A stretch of 64,000 nt of DNA from Bradyrhizobium zhengyangense (GTDB lineage Bacteria > Pseudomonadota > Alphaproteobacteria > Rhizobiales > Xanthobacteraceae): positions 62,001 to 126,000 of the forward strand of contig NZ_JAKLUA010000012.1 in assembly GCF_022012435.1 (NCBI RefSeq). Direction: 5' to 3'. Under the pieces are notes generated by a model. The model had not been told where the DNA came from and searched no databases. It saw nothing but the letters and a program-made list of their open reading frames with translations. Of this stretch, positions 7,462 through 16,622 are shown piece after piece. Each line of letters opens with the position of its first letter. The first letter of the stretch is position 1. The translations under genes were made by a program, and so were the position numbers.

Positions 7462-8487
7462 ATGACGACAGGGACCCGTCCCATGCAATATTTGGCGCAA
7501 TGTCTTGTGCTTCTGGCTGCGCTGGTGGCGATCGACGCGGCGCCGGGATACGCCGCGGCTGCGGGAACGCTCACCGTTGCGCAGCAGCCGGTCACCGACG
7601 AGAAGGCGGTCTTCGCCACAGTCGAGAGCATCAGCGTGGTCCCCGCACGCAGTCGCATCGGCGGAACCGTCGTCCAACTCTCGGTGCGCGAGGGTGATCG
7701 CGTCGCCGCCGGCCAGGCCATTGCCACGATTGGCGACGAAAAGCTCGTGCTGCAGATGAAGTCGCTCGACGCGCAGATCGAGGCGCTCCAGGCGCAGGCA
7801 AACCAGGCGCAGCTCGATTTCACCCGAACGGAGGGGCTGGTCGAGCGCGGCATCCTGCCGCGCGTCAAGCTCGATGAGCAGCGCACAGCGCTCAATGTCG
7901 CCGACAATGGCTTGCGCGCCAAGACCGCAGAGCGTGCCGTGATCAACGAACAGCTCAATCAGGGCCAGGTTCTCGCGCCGGCGGACGGGCGCGTGCTCAA
8001 GCGGCTGATCACGGTGGGGTCGGTCGTGCTGGCGGGCGATCCGATCGTGACCGTGGCCCAGCAGAACTTCAAGCTGCGGCTGCGCGTGCCGGAACGACAC
8101 GCGCGCTTCCTGAAGGCCGGCGACAAGGTGCGCGTCGACGGTGCCGAGCTCGCTGGCGAGGCTTCGAAATGGGGCGTGATCGACCTCGTCTACCCGCAGA
8201 TCGAGGAGGGGCGCGTTATCGCGGACGCGACCGTCGAGGGCTTAGGCGAATATTTCGTCGGCGACCGCCTGCGGGTCTGGATTTCCGGCGGCACGCGGCC
8301 GGCTTTCGTCGTCCCATCGAGCTATGTGACGACCCGGTTCGGTATCGACTATGTTCGGCTCCGGAAGGGTGACGACACGATCGACGTGCCGGTGCAGCGC
8401 GGCCGCGACATGCCGACGCCGGCACTCCCCGACGGGCTAGAGATTCTGTCCGGCATTCGGACCGGCGATCAGTTGGTGCAACAGTGA
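7462..8487 (+). CDS. RND efflux periplasmic adaptor (HlyD/AcrA family)
   Basis: The chosen 341-aa form has a signal peptide with a hydrophobic run in MQYLAQCLVLLAALVAI ending near AAPGYAAA. It is followed by a biotinyl-lipoyl half (GGTVVQLSVREGDRVAAGQ), a coiled coil rich in Q and A (about residues 95-150), the second lipoyl half (QVLAPADGRVLKRL) and beta-barrel domains. The start is uncertain: in-frame ATGs exist at 7369, 7462 and 7483, and none has a strong ribosome site. It links the inner-membrane pump to an outer-membrane channel; no TolC gene is present in the window. It overlaps the permease start as GTGA. Confidence 0.85.
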   Translation: MTTGTRPMQYLAQCLVLLAALVAIDAAPGYAAAAGTLTVAQQPVTDEKAVFATVESISVVPARSRIGGTVVQLSVREGDRVAAGQAIATIGDEKLVLQMKSLDAQIEALQAQANQAQLDFTRTEGLVERGILPRVKLDEQRTALNVADNGLRAKTAERAVINEQLNQGQVLAPADGRVLKRLITVGSVVLAGDPIVTVAQQNFKLRLRVPERHARFLKAGDKVRVDGAELAGEASKWGVIDLVYPQIEEGRVIADATVEGLGEYFVGDRLRVWISGGTRPAFVVPSSYVTTRFGIDYVRLRKGDDTIDVPVQRGRDMPTPALPDGLEILSGIRTGDQLVQQ

Positions 8488-11400
8488 ATCTCGGACTTTC
8501 AGGACGGTTGACCAGGGCGACGATCGCATCGCCGCTGACGCCCTTGTTCCTGCTCGCGTCGCTCGTTGTCGGGCTGATCGCCGTCGTGGTCATCCCGCGC
8601 GAGGAGGAACCGCAGATCAGCGTTCCCATGGTGGATATCCGCATCAACGCCGACGGCTTGCATGGACCGGATGCAGTGGAGCTTGTGACAAAGCCGCTGG
8701 AATCGATCGTCAAGGGTATCGACGGCGTCGAGCACGTCTACAGCCAGACCGAGGACGACCGCGTGATGGTCACCGCGCGCTTCCTCGTCGGCACCAAATT
8801 CGAGGACGCTATCCTGCGGGTGCATGAGAAGATCCGCGCCAATCTCGATCGGATTCCCGTCGGCATTTCCGAGCCACTGATCGTTGGCAGGGGCATCAAT
8901 GATGTTGCCGTGACGGTGCTGACGCTATCTCCCAAGCCGGAAGCAGCCAGTCGCTGGACCGAGAAGGATCTTTATGAACTCGCCGACAAGCTGCGCGCAG
9001 AGCTGATGAAGGTCGACGATATCGGCTTGACCTACATCTCCGGCGGCGCAGCGCAACAAATCCGGGTCGAGCCCGATCCCGAGAAGCTGTCGCTGTTCGG
9101 CATCACGCTGCAGCAGCTTGTGGCCAAGGTGAAGGACGCCAACCGCTCATTCCTGGCAGGGCAGGTCAGAGATGCGGGTATCGTGCGGAGCGTCGCGGCC
9201 GGCCAGACGCTGTCCGGCGTCCCCGACATCGGATTGCTGCTCATCACGACCCGTGACGGCCGACCGGTCTACGTCAAGGACGTTGCCTCTGTCGTCGTCG
9301 GTCCGAGCACCATCGAACATCGGGTCTGGACGGACACGCGGGACGCTGGGGGGCAGTGGGCGCGTACGCCGGCGGTCAGCCTGGCGCTCGCCAAGCGCGC
9401 CGGTGCCAATGCGGTCGTCGTGTCCGAGAATATTGCCAAGCGCCTCGACGGACTAAAGGCCCGCCTGATCCCCGATGATGTTCAGGTGACGGTGACGCGC
9501 GATTACGGTGAGACGGCGAACGAGAAGGCCAACGAGTTGTTGTTCCATCTCGGCCTCGCGACGGTCTCGATCGTCGTCCTGATTGCGATCGCGATCGGTT
9601 GGCGCGAGGCTCTGGTGACTCTCGTCGTGATCCCGACGACGATCCTGCTCACGATGTTCGCCGCCAACCTGATGGGCTACACCATCAATCGCGTCAGCCT
9701 GTTCGCGCTGATCTTCTCGATCGGCATTCTCGTCGACGACGCCATCGTCGTTGTCGAGAACATCGCGCGGCACTGGGGCATGCGCGACGGAAGGCCGCGT
9801 TTGCAGGCGACCATCGAGGCGGTGGCGGAAGTCGGCAATCCAACCATCGTCGCCACGTTGACGGTGGTCGCCGCGCTGTTGCCGATGCTGTTCGTGTCGG
9901 GCCTGATGGGTCCCTATATGGCACCGATCCCGGCCAATGCCTCGGCAGCCATGTTGTTCTCCTTCTTCGTCGCGATGGTCGTGGCGCCATGGCTGATGCT
10001 CAAGCTCGCGCCAGAAGGCGATATTGCGTCGACGCACGCAATCCACGACGAAGGCCGGCTCGGTCGAATCTACAGGCGCTTCGCCACGCCAATCGTGCGG
10101 AGCAAGCGGTCGGCCTGGATATTTCTGCTCGGCGTCGGCATCGCGACGCTGTTGTCAATGATACTCTTCGCGACGAAGTCCGTGACGGTCAAGCTTCTGC
10201 CGTTCGACAACAAATCCGAGATCGCGGTCGTCGTCGACCTGCCGGAAGGAGCGAGCCTGGAAACGACTGAGCGCACCCTGTTCGGTGCGGCCGAGATCGC
10301 GCGGCAATTGCCAGAGGTCACCTCGCTTCAATCCTACGCCGGCACGCCGGCTCCCTTCAACTTCAACGGCCTGGTGCGGCATTACTACTTGCGGGAAAGA
10401 CCCGAGCTCGGCGAAGTACAGGTCAACCTGACAGCGCGCGGCGAGCGCAAGCGCGCGAGCCACGAGATCGCGCTCGAGCTGCGCGAGAAGCTGAAGGCGC
10501 TCGATCCTCCCAAGGGTACCAGCGTCAAGGTGGTCGAAGTACCGCCCGGGCCGCCCGTGCTTTCGACGCTGCTTGCTGAGGTCTATGGTCCCGATGCGGC
10601 CACGCGCCGCGCAGTCACTGCGGAGCTCAAGAAGGTTTTCGCGGAAGTGCCGTTCATCGTCGATGTCGACGATTCCATCGGTGAGAAACGGCCACGGCTG
10701 CGACTCTCGATCGACCAGGACCGGCTCGAATTCTTCGGCGTCGAGCAACGCGACGTCTACGACACGATCCAGGCGTTGTTCGGCGGCATTTCGATCGGCT
10801 ATTCGCATCGCGGCGAGGACCGCAACCCGATCGAGATTGCAGTGCGTCTCGGGAAGAGCGACCTGGTCTGGGACGAGGCGTTGGCCTCCACGCCCGTGCC
10901 GGCCAATACGTTGCCCGGTAGCAAGACGGTGGTCGAACTCGGTCAAGTCGTGAAGGCGACCATGGAAGAGGGCTCACCGACGATCTTCCGCCGTGACGGC
11001 CGCTTCGCCGACATGGTGATGGCCGAGCTTGCCGGGCGCTTCGAGGCTCCGCTCTACGGTATGCTCGCGGTGGCCGATCGTGTGGATGCCCATGACTGGG
11101 GCGTGCTGCCAAAGCCAGCGATCGCCCTGCATGGTCAACCGTCTGACGAGTCGCGGCCGACGCTGCTGTGGGACGGCGAATGGGAAATCACCTGGGTGAC
11201 CTTCCGCGACATGGGGGCAGCGTTCGGCGCGGCGATCCTCGGCATCTACGTGCTGGTCGTTGCCCAGTTCAGGAGTTTTCGGCTGCCGCTCGTGATCCTG
11301 ACGCCGATCCCGCTAACGCTGATCGGCATCCTGATCGGGCATTGGCTGTTGGGCGCGCCGTTCACCGCGACCTCGATGATCGGATTCATTGCGCTGGCGG

Positions 11401-11708
11401 GTATCATCGTGCGCAACTCGATCCTGCTGGTCGATTTCATCAGGCATAGCGGGGGAGACGGCAAGTCGCTCCGCGAGGTGGTGCTGGAGGCCGGCGCAGT
11501 CCGTTTCAAGCCAATCCTGCTCACCGCCCTTGCGGCCATGATCGGCGCCGCGACGATCCTGCTCGATCCGATCTTTCAGGGATTGGCGATCTCGCTTCTG
11601 TTCGGGCTCGCGTCGTCAACGCTGCTCACCGTTCTGGTGATACCCGCGATCTACATCGCCCTGCGCGCGCCGCGCGAGGCGACTTCGACCATAGCCAAAC
11701 CGAGCTAG
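8484..11708 (+). CDS. RND efflux permease (AcrB/AcrD/AcrF family)
   Basis: This 1074-aa inner-membrane transporter has the usual two halves, each one transmembrane helix, a large periplasmic loop and five more helices. The proton-relay aspartates appear in GILVDDAIVVVENIARHW (about residues 415-432). It starts with GTG at 8484, overlapping the adaptor stop. A C-terminal half ends in IPAIYIALRAPRE. The AcrB superfamily exports drugs, metals or organic compounds by proton antiport. Its place behind a persulfide-sensing type repressor suggests a substrate made under sulfide or thiol stress. Metal-type (CusA) signatures were not recognised. Confidence 0.9.
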   Translation: MNLGLSGRLTRATIASPLTPLFLLASLVVGLIAVVVIPREEEPQISVPMVDIRINADGLHGPDAVELVTKPLESIVKGIDGVEHVYSQTEDDRVMVTARFLVGTKFEDAILRVHEKIRANLDRIPVGISEPLIVGRGINDVAVTVLTLSPKPEAASRWTEKDLYELADKLRAELMKVDDIGLTYISGGAAQQIRVEPDPEKLSLFGITLQQLVAKVKDANRSFLAGQVRDAGIVRSVAAGQTLSGVPDIGLLLITTRDGRPVYVKDVASVVVGPSTIEHRVWTDTRDAGGQWARTPAVSLALAKRAGANAVVVSENIAKRLDGLKARLIPDDVQVTVTRDYGETANEKANELLFHLGLATVSIVVLIAIAIGWREALVTLVVIPTTILLTMFAANLMGYTINRVSLFALIFSIGILVDDAIVVVENIARHWGMRDGRPRLQATIEAVAEVGNPTIVATLTVVAALLPMLFVSGLMGPYMAPIPANASAAMLFSFFVAMVVAPWLMLKLAPEGDIASTHAIHDEGRLGRIYRRFATPIVRSKRSAWIFLLGVGIATLLSMILFATKSVTVKLLPFDNKSEIAVVVDLPEGASLETTERTLFGAAEIARQLPEVTSLQSYAGTPAPFNFNGLVRHYYLRERPELGEVQVNLTARGERKRASHEIALELREKLKALDPPKGTSVKVVEVPPGPPVLSTLLAEVYGPDAATRRAVTAELKKVFAEVPFIVDVDDSIGEKRPRLRLSIDQDRLEFFGVEQRDVYDTIQALFGGISIGYSHRGEDRNPIEIAVRLGKSDLVWDEALASTPVPANTLPGSKTVVELGQVVKATMEEGSPTIFRRDGRFADMVMAELAGRFEAPLYGMLAVADRVDAHDWGVLPKPAIALHGQPSDESRPTLLWDGEWEITWVTFRDMGAAFGAAILGIYVLVVAQFRSFRLPLVILTPIPLTLIGILIGHWLLGAPFTATSMIGFIALAGIIVRNSILLVDFIRHSGGDGKSLREVVLEAGAVRFKPILLTALAAMIGAATILLDPIFQGLAISLLFGLASSTLLTVLVIPAIYIALRAPREATSTIAKPS

Positions 11709-11718
11709 CGAGGGTCCG

Positions 11719-12075
11719 ATGGACAAGAACTACGTCGATATCACCAAGAGTATCTCTGCCAATCTGAGAAAGCTGCGCGATGACATTCCCGACACGATGA
11801 AGGGATTTGCCGTACTCGCCCAGGCGGCCACGCGTGACGGCGTGCTGGACAAGAAGACCAAGGAGCTGATTGCGCTCGCGCTCGGCGTTGCCGCGCATTG
11901 CGACGGCTGCATCGGCTTTCATATCGAGGCGCTGGTCAAGCTCGCTGCGACACGCGAAGAGGTCGAGGAAGCGCTTGGCATGGCCGTCTATATGGGCGGC
12001 GGGCCATCGCTGATGTATGCCGCGGATGCGATCGCGGCCTACGAGCAGTTCCGACAGCAGGCGGTCGCCGCCTGA
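11719..12075 (+). CDS. AhpD-like / carboxymuconolactone decarboxylase family protein
   Basis: This 118-aa all-helical protein has the AhpD active-site motif C61-D-G-C64-x3-H68 (HCDGCIGFH) and the following EALGMAVYMGGGPSLMYA helix. Members with the CxxC motif act as peroxidase or disulfide reductase partners, whereas true decarboxylases lack it. It begins 10 bp after the RND permease stop, so it is the last gene of the rightward operon. A thiol-peroxidase role fits the sulfur-stress setting. Confidence 0.86.
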   Translation: MDKNYVDITKSISANLRKLRDDIPDTMKGFAVLAQAATRDGVLDKKTKELIALALGVAAHCDGCIGFHIEALVKLAATREEVEEALGMAVYMGGGPSLMYAADAIAAYEQFRQQAVAA

Positions 12076-12132
12076 CGCATACGAACGGGACCGGGCGAGT
12101 CGTCTCGTCCGGTCCCGTCCACACTGTCTGGA

Positions 12133-12465
12133 CTACCAGCGGTCGTCGCCGACACCGACGCCCACGCTCACGCCGGGCGCGCGAATGCCGACGCCGGCGC
12201 GGGGACCATCGTCCCAGTCACGACGATAAGTGCGGCGCTCGTAATAGCGCTCGCGTGGCATCGCATTATAGGAATCGCGCACGATCACGCGCGCACCGCC
12301 ATGCGTGCGATAGCAATTGCCGGCGTCATCGCAGACGAGCCGCACTTCCTGCATGAGATCGGGGCTGGCGTATTCGCTGGTCGTGTAGAGATCCGCAGCC
12401 TTCGCGCCGCTTCCCGCTGCGAGAGCGCCGACACCGGCCAGCAGTGCAATCGTGAACAACCTCAT
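12133..12465 (-). CDS. Exported hypothetical protein
   Basis: GGAGGAGG precedes the ATG at 12465, giving 110 aa. A signal peptide ends about AAGSGAKAA. The mature part has two cysteines in VCDDAGNCYRTHG, a run of Tyr and Arg (RERYYERRTYRRDWD) and a glycine-valine tail (GVSVGVGVG). It resembles small exported proteins common in Bradyrhizobiaceae, without known function. It is convergent with the AhpD-like gene. Confidence 0.75.
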   Translation of the reverse strand: MRLFTIALLAGVGALAAGSGAKAADLYTTSEYASPDLMQEVRLVCDDAGNCYRTHGGARVIVRDSYNAMPRERYYERRTYRRDWDDGPRAGVGIRAPGVSVGVGVGDDRW

Positions 12466-12578
12466 CCTGTCCTCCTCCGAAACTGCCCTCGGCGGTAACA
12501 AGAATGGGAGGCCGCGATCGTTCCGGCTGAATTACAGGTTTTTCCCGGAACCGAATTGTTGTGTGGCCCGGTGCTTCG

Positions 12579-12983
12579 CTAGATCGGCTGGTAGGCTTCC
12601 GACCCGCAGATGTCATCTGCTTCCGCGCGCCGCCGGTCGATGACCTTTCCGCCCGATATCGTGACGACGTAGGTCTGGGTGCCCAGTGCCGAGCCGGTGG
12701 CGGAGGTGAGTTGTGCGCGGACACAGGCCGTCCAGCCCGATCCGCGGACCTCGTGATGGGGCAGGGCGACCTGTACCTCGCGCGGATAGGATGTGTTGAG
12801 AAAGACCACATCAATCTGCTCGCGGACCACGCGCTTGACATCCGGCGGCGGTTCGGGCGGCGGCTGTTCGGCCTCCTTGATGCGCATGAACTCTGGCACC
12901 GGCGCGCGGCTGTCAGCAAAGCCGCACGCACCGAGCGCGAGCCCGCAGGCCAGCAGCGCCACATGAGCAACAATCCGCAACAT
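12579..12983 (-). CDS. Putative lipoprotein
   Basis: The 134-aa product has a lipoprotein signal with lipobox LGAC (cleavage before C20). A proline-rich linker follows (EQPPPEPPPDVKRVV), then a beta-rich domain with two cysteines. A short poly-G ribosome site lies before the ATG at 12983. Longer frames upstream lack a plausible start signal. Function unknown; probably anchored in the inner leaflet of the outer membrane. Confidence 0.75.
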   Translation of the reverse strand: MLRIVAHVALLACGLALGACGFADSRAPVPEFMRIKEAEQPPPEPPPDVKRVVREQIDVVFLNTSYPREVQVALPHHEVRGSGWTACVRAQLTSATGSALGTQTYVVTISGGKVIDRRRAEADDICGSEAYQPI

Positions 12984-13136
12984 TCGTGAAGGTCCCCCCG
13001 CGGGCCAACAGATAGGCGCGAATTCGTCGGGACGAAGTCCTGCCCGATCAACATTTGCTGAAGGGCTGGCACTCGCCGCGTTGGCTATTATCGGACTGTA
13101 GGCTGGTTTGTACCCCAGATGAGGGGGATCGCGCCA

Positions 13137-13368
13137 ATGAGGATTTTGATCATGGCGGCCTTGGTGCTGGCGCTGATGGCTGCTTCGGCGCAGGCGCAGA
13201 TGGGCGGCGGCCGGCGCCATTCCAATGAAGCGGCGAGAAGGCCGATAACAAGCCCAAGGTCGACGAGAATGCCTACAAGGCCGCGCTCGAGCGCATTCCA
13301 CAGTCCAAGGAAAAGTATGACCCCTGGAGCGGGCGCGTCCGAGCGAACCCGTCAAGAAGTCGAAATAG
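13137..13368 (+). pseudogene. Small exported protein gene with two frameshifts
   Basis: The gene opens with a clear signal peptide (MRILIMAALVLALMAAS...AQAQ) after a GGGGGA site. After HSNEAA the frame is lost by an apparent 1-base deletion near 13230. The next frame continues KADNKPKVDENAYKAALERI and PQSKEKYDPWSG, and a second 1-base loss near 13333 is needed to reach RPSEPVKKSK and a TAG at 13366. The intact paralogue at 16229-16525 has the same AYKE-type helix, KIPD and DPWGG motif. This is either true decay or two read errors. Confidence 0.72.
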
Positions 13369-14513
13369 TGAGGCGGGTGGTGGCGGGGCGGTTGCGCTAT
13401 CTGATCGGCCTCGTCCTGATCCTTGCGGTTCGGCCATGTCTCGCCTGGGAGAGTTGGGGTGGCGATCCCGGCGGTTCGCGCTTTTCGCCCTTGCGCGAGA
13501 CCGCCAATGTCGGCCAACTCGTCCGCGCCTTAGAATTCCACACCGGCGATATCGCGGCGCGACCGCCTGAAGTGATGCGGCGAACCAAGTTCGAGGCGAC
13601 GCTCCTGTTCGTCGAGGACAGTCTGATCTTCTGCGCGCCCTTCAATGAGGTGATCGCCCTCGGTCCCGGCACAGGCGTGCAATAGTGGCGCTATGATCCG
13701 AAGATCGGCATCAGCCAGCGTCCAGCCAATCGCTATGTCTGCCGCGGTGTCACCCACTGGGCCGACGATTCTGCGCCAGAGGGATCTGCCAACTGGGGCA
13801 GCGCTGCGTTTGATCCGGTCAACTAGATTCTCTACGCCAACACGAGCCGTGCCGTTCATCTCATCAAGCTGATCCCGCGCGCGGAGGCCGCCGGATTCAG
13901 TCCGCCGCCTGATCATGATTTCGGCCAGCAAAAAGGCGCGCCCTTTGCGATGTCGCGTGCGGTGGTGACGTCGCCGTTTGGGTTGCTCTGCAACAAGCCG
14001 CCGTGGGGAGAGATGGTCGCGGTCGACGTGAAGGCCGGCAAGATTGTCTGGCGTTCGACCGTCGGCACCACCGAGGATTTGGCGCCGCTCGGCATGCTGC
14101 TGCGGTTCGGCGCGCCGCTGGTCAACGGGCTCGCGGTGACTGCAGCTGGCCTTGTTTTCACTGGCGCGATGGACCCCTATCTGTGTGCCTTCGATGCGCG
14201 CAGCGGATGCGAGCTGTGGCAGGGACGGCTGCCGGTGCCCGGCGTTGCCAATCCCATGACCTATGTCTGGAAGGGCGAGCAATATGTCGCGATTGGCGCC
14301 GGCGGCCATTCCGAAGCCGGTACCTCGATCGGCGACAGCCTCGTGGCGTTTCGTCTGGCGCGTCCGGGCGAGGCGCCGTCATTGCGGTCGCGCACGATCG
14401 ATCGCCCTGGCGGGCGATTTTTTTCGGGATCGTTGGCGACCGCGCTCGCGATCGTCACGCTGGCGATCGTGGCTTTGCGCTGGCGTCGACGGCGCCGTAT
14501 CCGATCAACGTGA
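13368..14513 (+). pseudogene. Remnant of membrane-bound PQQ-dependent dehydrogenase
   Basis: The remnant starts at GTG with a hydrophobic helix and the family opening WESWGGDPGGSRFSPL. The frame is broken by TAG at 13683 and TAG at 13824 while coding continues in the same frame on both sides. The text jumps from CRGVTHWADDS straight to APEGSANWGSAAFDP, so the central propeller blades (roughly 350-400 residues in intact relatives) are missing. The 3' part (PPWGEMVAVDVKAGKIVW, ANPMTYVWKGEQYVAIGAGG) is well preserved. Intact members oxidise sugars or alcohols in the periplasm. This copy cannot make a functional enzyme. Confidence 0.9.
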
Positions 14514-14557
14514 TGTTTGCGTGCGTATTGTGCGAACGGTCATTCACATCGTGCGCG

Positions 14558-14800
14558 CTATTGCATGAAGGCGAGGCCGACGCGCCTGTCGTTTCGCCAC
14601 ACCGCGCGGCAATTCCGCACGAAATTGTCGCATGAAATCGACAGCGTGAACGCGTGCGGCAATAAACCAGGGTTTTCAAGGTCGATCGCGGCACCGCTGT
14701 CCGAGATGTTGCGCACCGTGCAAGCCACTCCGCTGCCTTCAAAGGTGACCGTACCACCCTTGAAAACCCGGTGACGTTGAGTTGCACGCTTCTCGATCAT
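14558..14800 (-). CDS. PilZ-domain protein
   Basis: This 80-aa single-domain protein has RATQRHRVFKGG, close to the RxxxR of PilZ, then NISDSGAAIDL, matching the (D/N)xSxxG motif that binds cyclic di-GMP. RxxxR is present as R-H-R-V-F rather than perfectly spaced, so binding is likely but not certain. Short stand-alone PilZ proteins are abundant in Bradyrhizobium. I start at the ATG at 14800. Confidence 0.82.
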   Translation of the reverse strand: MIEKRATQRHRVFKGGTVTFEGSGVACTVRNISDSGAAIDLENPGLLPHAFTLSISCDNFVRNCRAVWRNDRRVGLAFMQ

Positions 14801-14984
14801 CCGCGTTAATCCAAAACGATGATTGTGAAATAGCGCATAGAAATTGCGTTGATATGAATTCAATACTGGCGCTACTTGCACAACGCTTCAGACTTCGTTT
14901 ACGACGTTGAGGCGGCAAGTCACTTCCCGCCGAGTTTTGCCCCAGGCCTTTCTTTTATGGCGTTATGCGCCGATGGAGATTCCG

Positions 14985-15278
14985 ATGAAGACCACGCTTT
15001 CGCTTTTGTTCGCCGCAGCGCTCTCGCTGACATCGATGCCCGCCCACGCTGTCAAGTGGGATCTCTCGACCATGACCTGCAAGCAGTTCCTCGAGAGCGG
15101 CGAGGACAACATCGGGGTCGTGCTGACCTGGATGGACGGCTGGTACAAGGGTGACGAGGACAACGCGATCATCGACACCGACGTGTTCATCGAGAACGCC
15201 AAGAAGTTCGGTGCCTATTGCGGAAAGAATCCGACCGTCAGCGTCGTCACCGCGGCTGACGAAATTCTCGGCAAGTAG
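14985..15278 (+). CDS. HdeA/HdeB-like periplasmic acid-stress protein
   Basis: This 97-aa protein has a signal peptide (MKTTLSLLFAAALSLTSMPA) and a mature part with exactly two cysteines, C32 in TCKQFL and C79 in AYCGKNP. That is the HdeA pattern, where one disulfide holds the helical chaperone together. It would protect periplasmic proteins at low pH. GGAGA stands 5 bases before the chosen ATG. It is a single gene with no operon partner. Confidence 0.82.
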   Translation: MKTTLSLLFAAALSLTSMPAHAVKWDLSTMTCKQFLESGEDNIGVVLTWMDGWYKGDEDNAIIDTDVFIENAKKFGAYCGKNPTVSVVTAADEILGK

Positions 15279-15415
15279 TTCTTGAAGCGAGCTGGCCGAG
15301 GCAAGATTGCGATCTCACCTCGGCCTCTCGCTTCGACATCTCGCTTCGACATCACTGTCACCGAGAGCCGCCGTACGCTTCGCGCTCATGCGGCTCTCTT
15401 CGTTTCGGATGATGC

Positions 15416-15880
15416 TCAGCCCGGCAGCATCGCGAACGCGCTCGACACCATCGCAACCTGCTTGTTGTCGGTGGCGGATAGCAGGGTGACGCGGCCGAAG
15501 CTCATGGTACGTCCGAGCCGCACTACGCGCGCATCAGCCAGCACGTCCGAGGAGGCGACCGCGCGCATGAAATGCGTGGTCTGGTCCACCGTCGTCATCG
15601 GACGATAGCCTCTGTTGGCCGCGAGATTCGCGATCACCACCGCGGTGTCGGCCAGCGCCATCAAGGCCTGGCCGCAGACAACGCCACCGTTGCGGCACAG
15701 CTTCTCCGAGAACGGCATGCGGAGCAGCGCGCCGGGCTGCCAGTCCGGCGCATCCGCTGGCGGCGTGTGCTCGATGCGCTCGACGGAGAGGTTGAGATCC
15801 TGGACCCAGGGCGCAAAGACCTCGCCGAGGATGCGTCTGGCCTCGGCGATGCCGAACTCGGCTTCTGGCTGTGATGGCAT
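15416..15880 (-). CDS. PaaI-family acyl-CoA thioesterase
   Basis: This 154-aa hot-dog protein has the motif NGGVVCGQALMALADTAVV, in which the G-x-x-x-x-L-x-D pattern carries the catalytic Asp. It is followed by TTVDQTTHFMRAV and later strand motifs. It likely hydrolyses acyl-CoA, possibly phenylacetyl-type. An AGGAGG site precedes the ATG at 15880. A second family member lies at 51302-51781, with low similarity. Confidence 0.85.
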   Translation of the reverse strand: MPSQPEAEFGIAEARRILGEVFAPWVQDLNLSVERIEHTPPADAPDWQPGALLRMPFSEKLCRNGGVVCGQALMALADTAVVIANLAANRGYRPMTTVDQTTHFMRAVASSDVLADARVVRLGRTMSFGRVTLLSATDNKQVAMVSSAFAMLPG

Positions 15881-16015
15881 TGCGGTCGTTCCCTCCTGTG
15901 TTGCCGGATGTTTCGTCCACTCTGCGCGCTTGGGCGCGGTAAAGTCACTGCGGCGGTCGGCTTGAAAATGCCTGACTTCGCCCGATATGATGCCATGCTT
16001 GGGAGCGGGTGGACG

Positions 16016-16147
16016 ATGTTGCGTCGATGTGTCCTGATATTCTGCCTGGCCGCGCTTGGTCTGGCACTGAACGGCTGCACCAAGTGCGGCCCGATTTGGG
16101 ACGACTGGCTCCATGGGCCGAAATCGTGCAGATCGGATCGGCTCTAG
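16016..16147 (+). CDS. Tiny lipoprotein
   Basis: This 43-aa product has a lipoprotein signal (MLRRCVLIFCLAALGLALNGC) and only about 22 residues after the lipobox, rich in W, C and charged residues (KCGPIWDDWLHGPKSC). The compact size and clear lipobox LNGC support a real gene. Function unknown. Confidence 0.6.
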   Translation: MLRRCVLIFCLAALGLALNGCTKCGPIWDDWLHGPKSCRSDRL

Positions 16148-16228
16148 CGGGTTGAAGCGGCGCTCGGAGCTGCGAAGACGGGCAGGGTGTGGTATCCGCC
16201 CCTTCGATCCATGATCAAGGAGTGAGTG

Positions 16229-16525
16229 ATGAAGCTTTTCCGTATGGTGGCGGTGCTGGCGCTGGTGGTTGGACCGGCCTTCGCGCAGGACGCGCCCCAT
16301 ATCAATCTGATGGCCGATGGCCCCTCCAAGACCGATGACGAAAAGGCCGCGGATGCCGCGCGCGACAAGGCCTACAAGGAAACGCTGAGGAAGATTCCGG
16401 ATGCCAAGGCGTCCAGCGATCCCTGGGGCGGAATGCGCGCCGACCCGCCGAAGCAACCCGCACCGAAGGCCGCGGCCGCTACCGGTGCACCCAAGAAGCC
16501 CAAGGCCGGAACGGCCGCCAATTGA
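16229..16525 (+). CDS. Small exported alanine/lysine-rich protein
   Basis: The 98-aa product has a signal peptide ending VGPAFA-QD. It then has a charged helix (DDEKAADAARDKAYKETLRK), the motif IPDAKASSDPWGGMR and a low-complexity tail of A, K and P. AAGGAG lies 6 bases before the ATG. It is the intact paralogue of the broken gene at 13137-13368. Such small exported proteins are common in Bradyrhizobium; the role is unknown. Confidence 0.78.
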   Translation: MKLFRMVAVLALVVGPAFAQDAPHINLMADGPSKTDDEKAADAARDKAYKETLRKIPDAKASSDPWGGMRADPPKQPAPKAAAATGAPKKPKAGTAAN

Positions 16526-16622
16526 TCTTGGCGCCAACGGCGGGCTGGCCGTCCGGCGGGACTCCCGTTCGCCGGATACGGATCCTACATTCCTTCGCAG
16601 TGTTGCGTTGAGGAGCCAGGAT

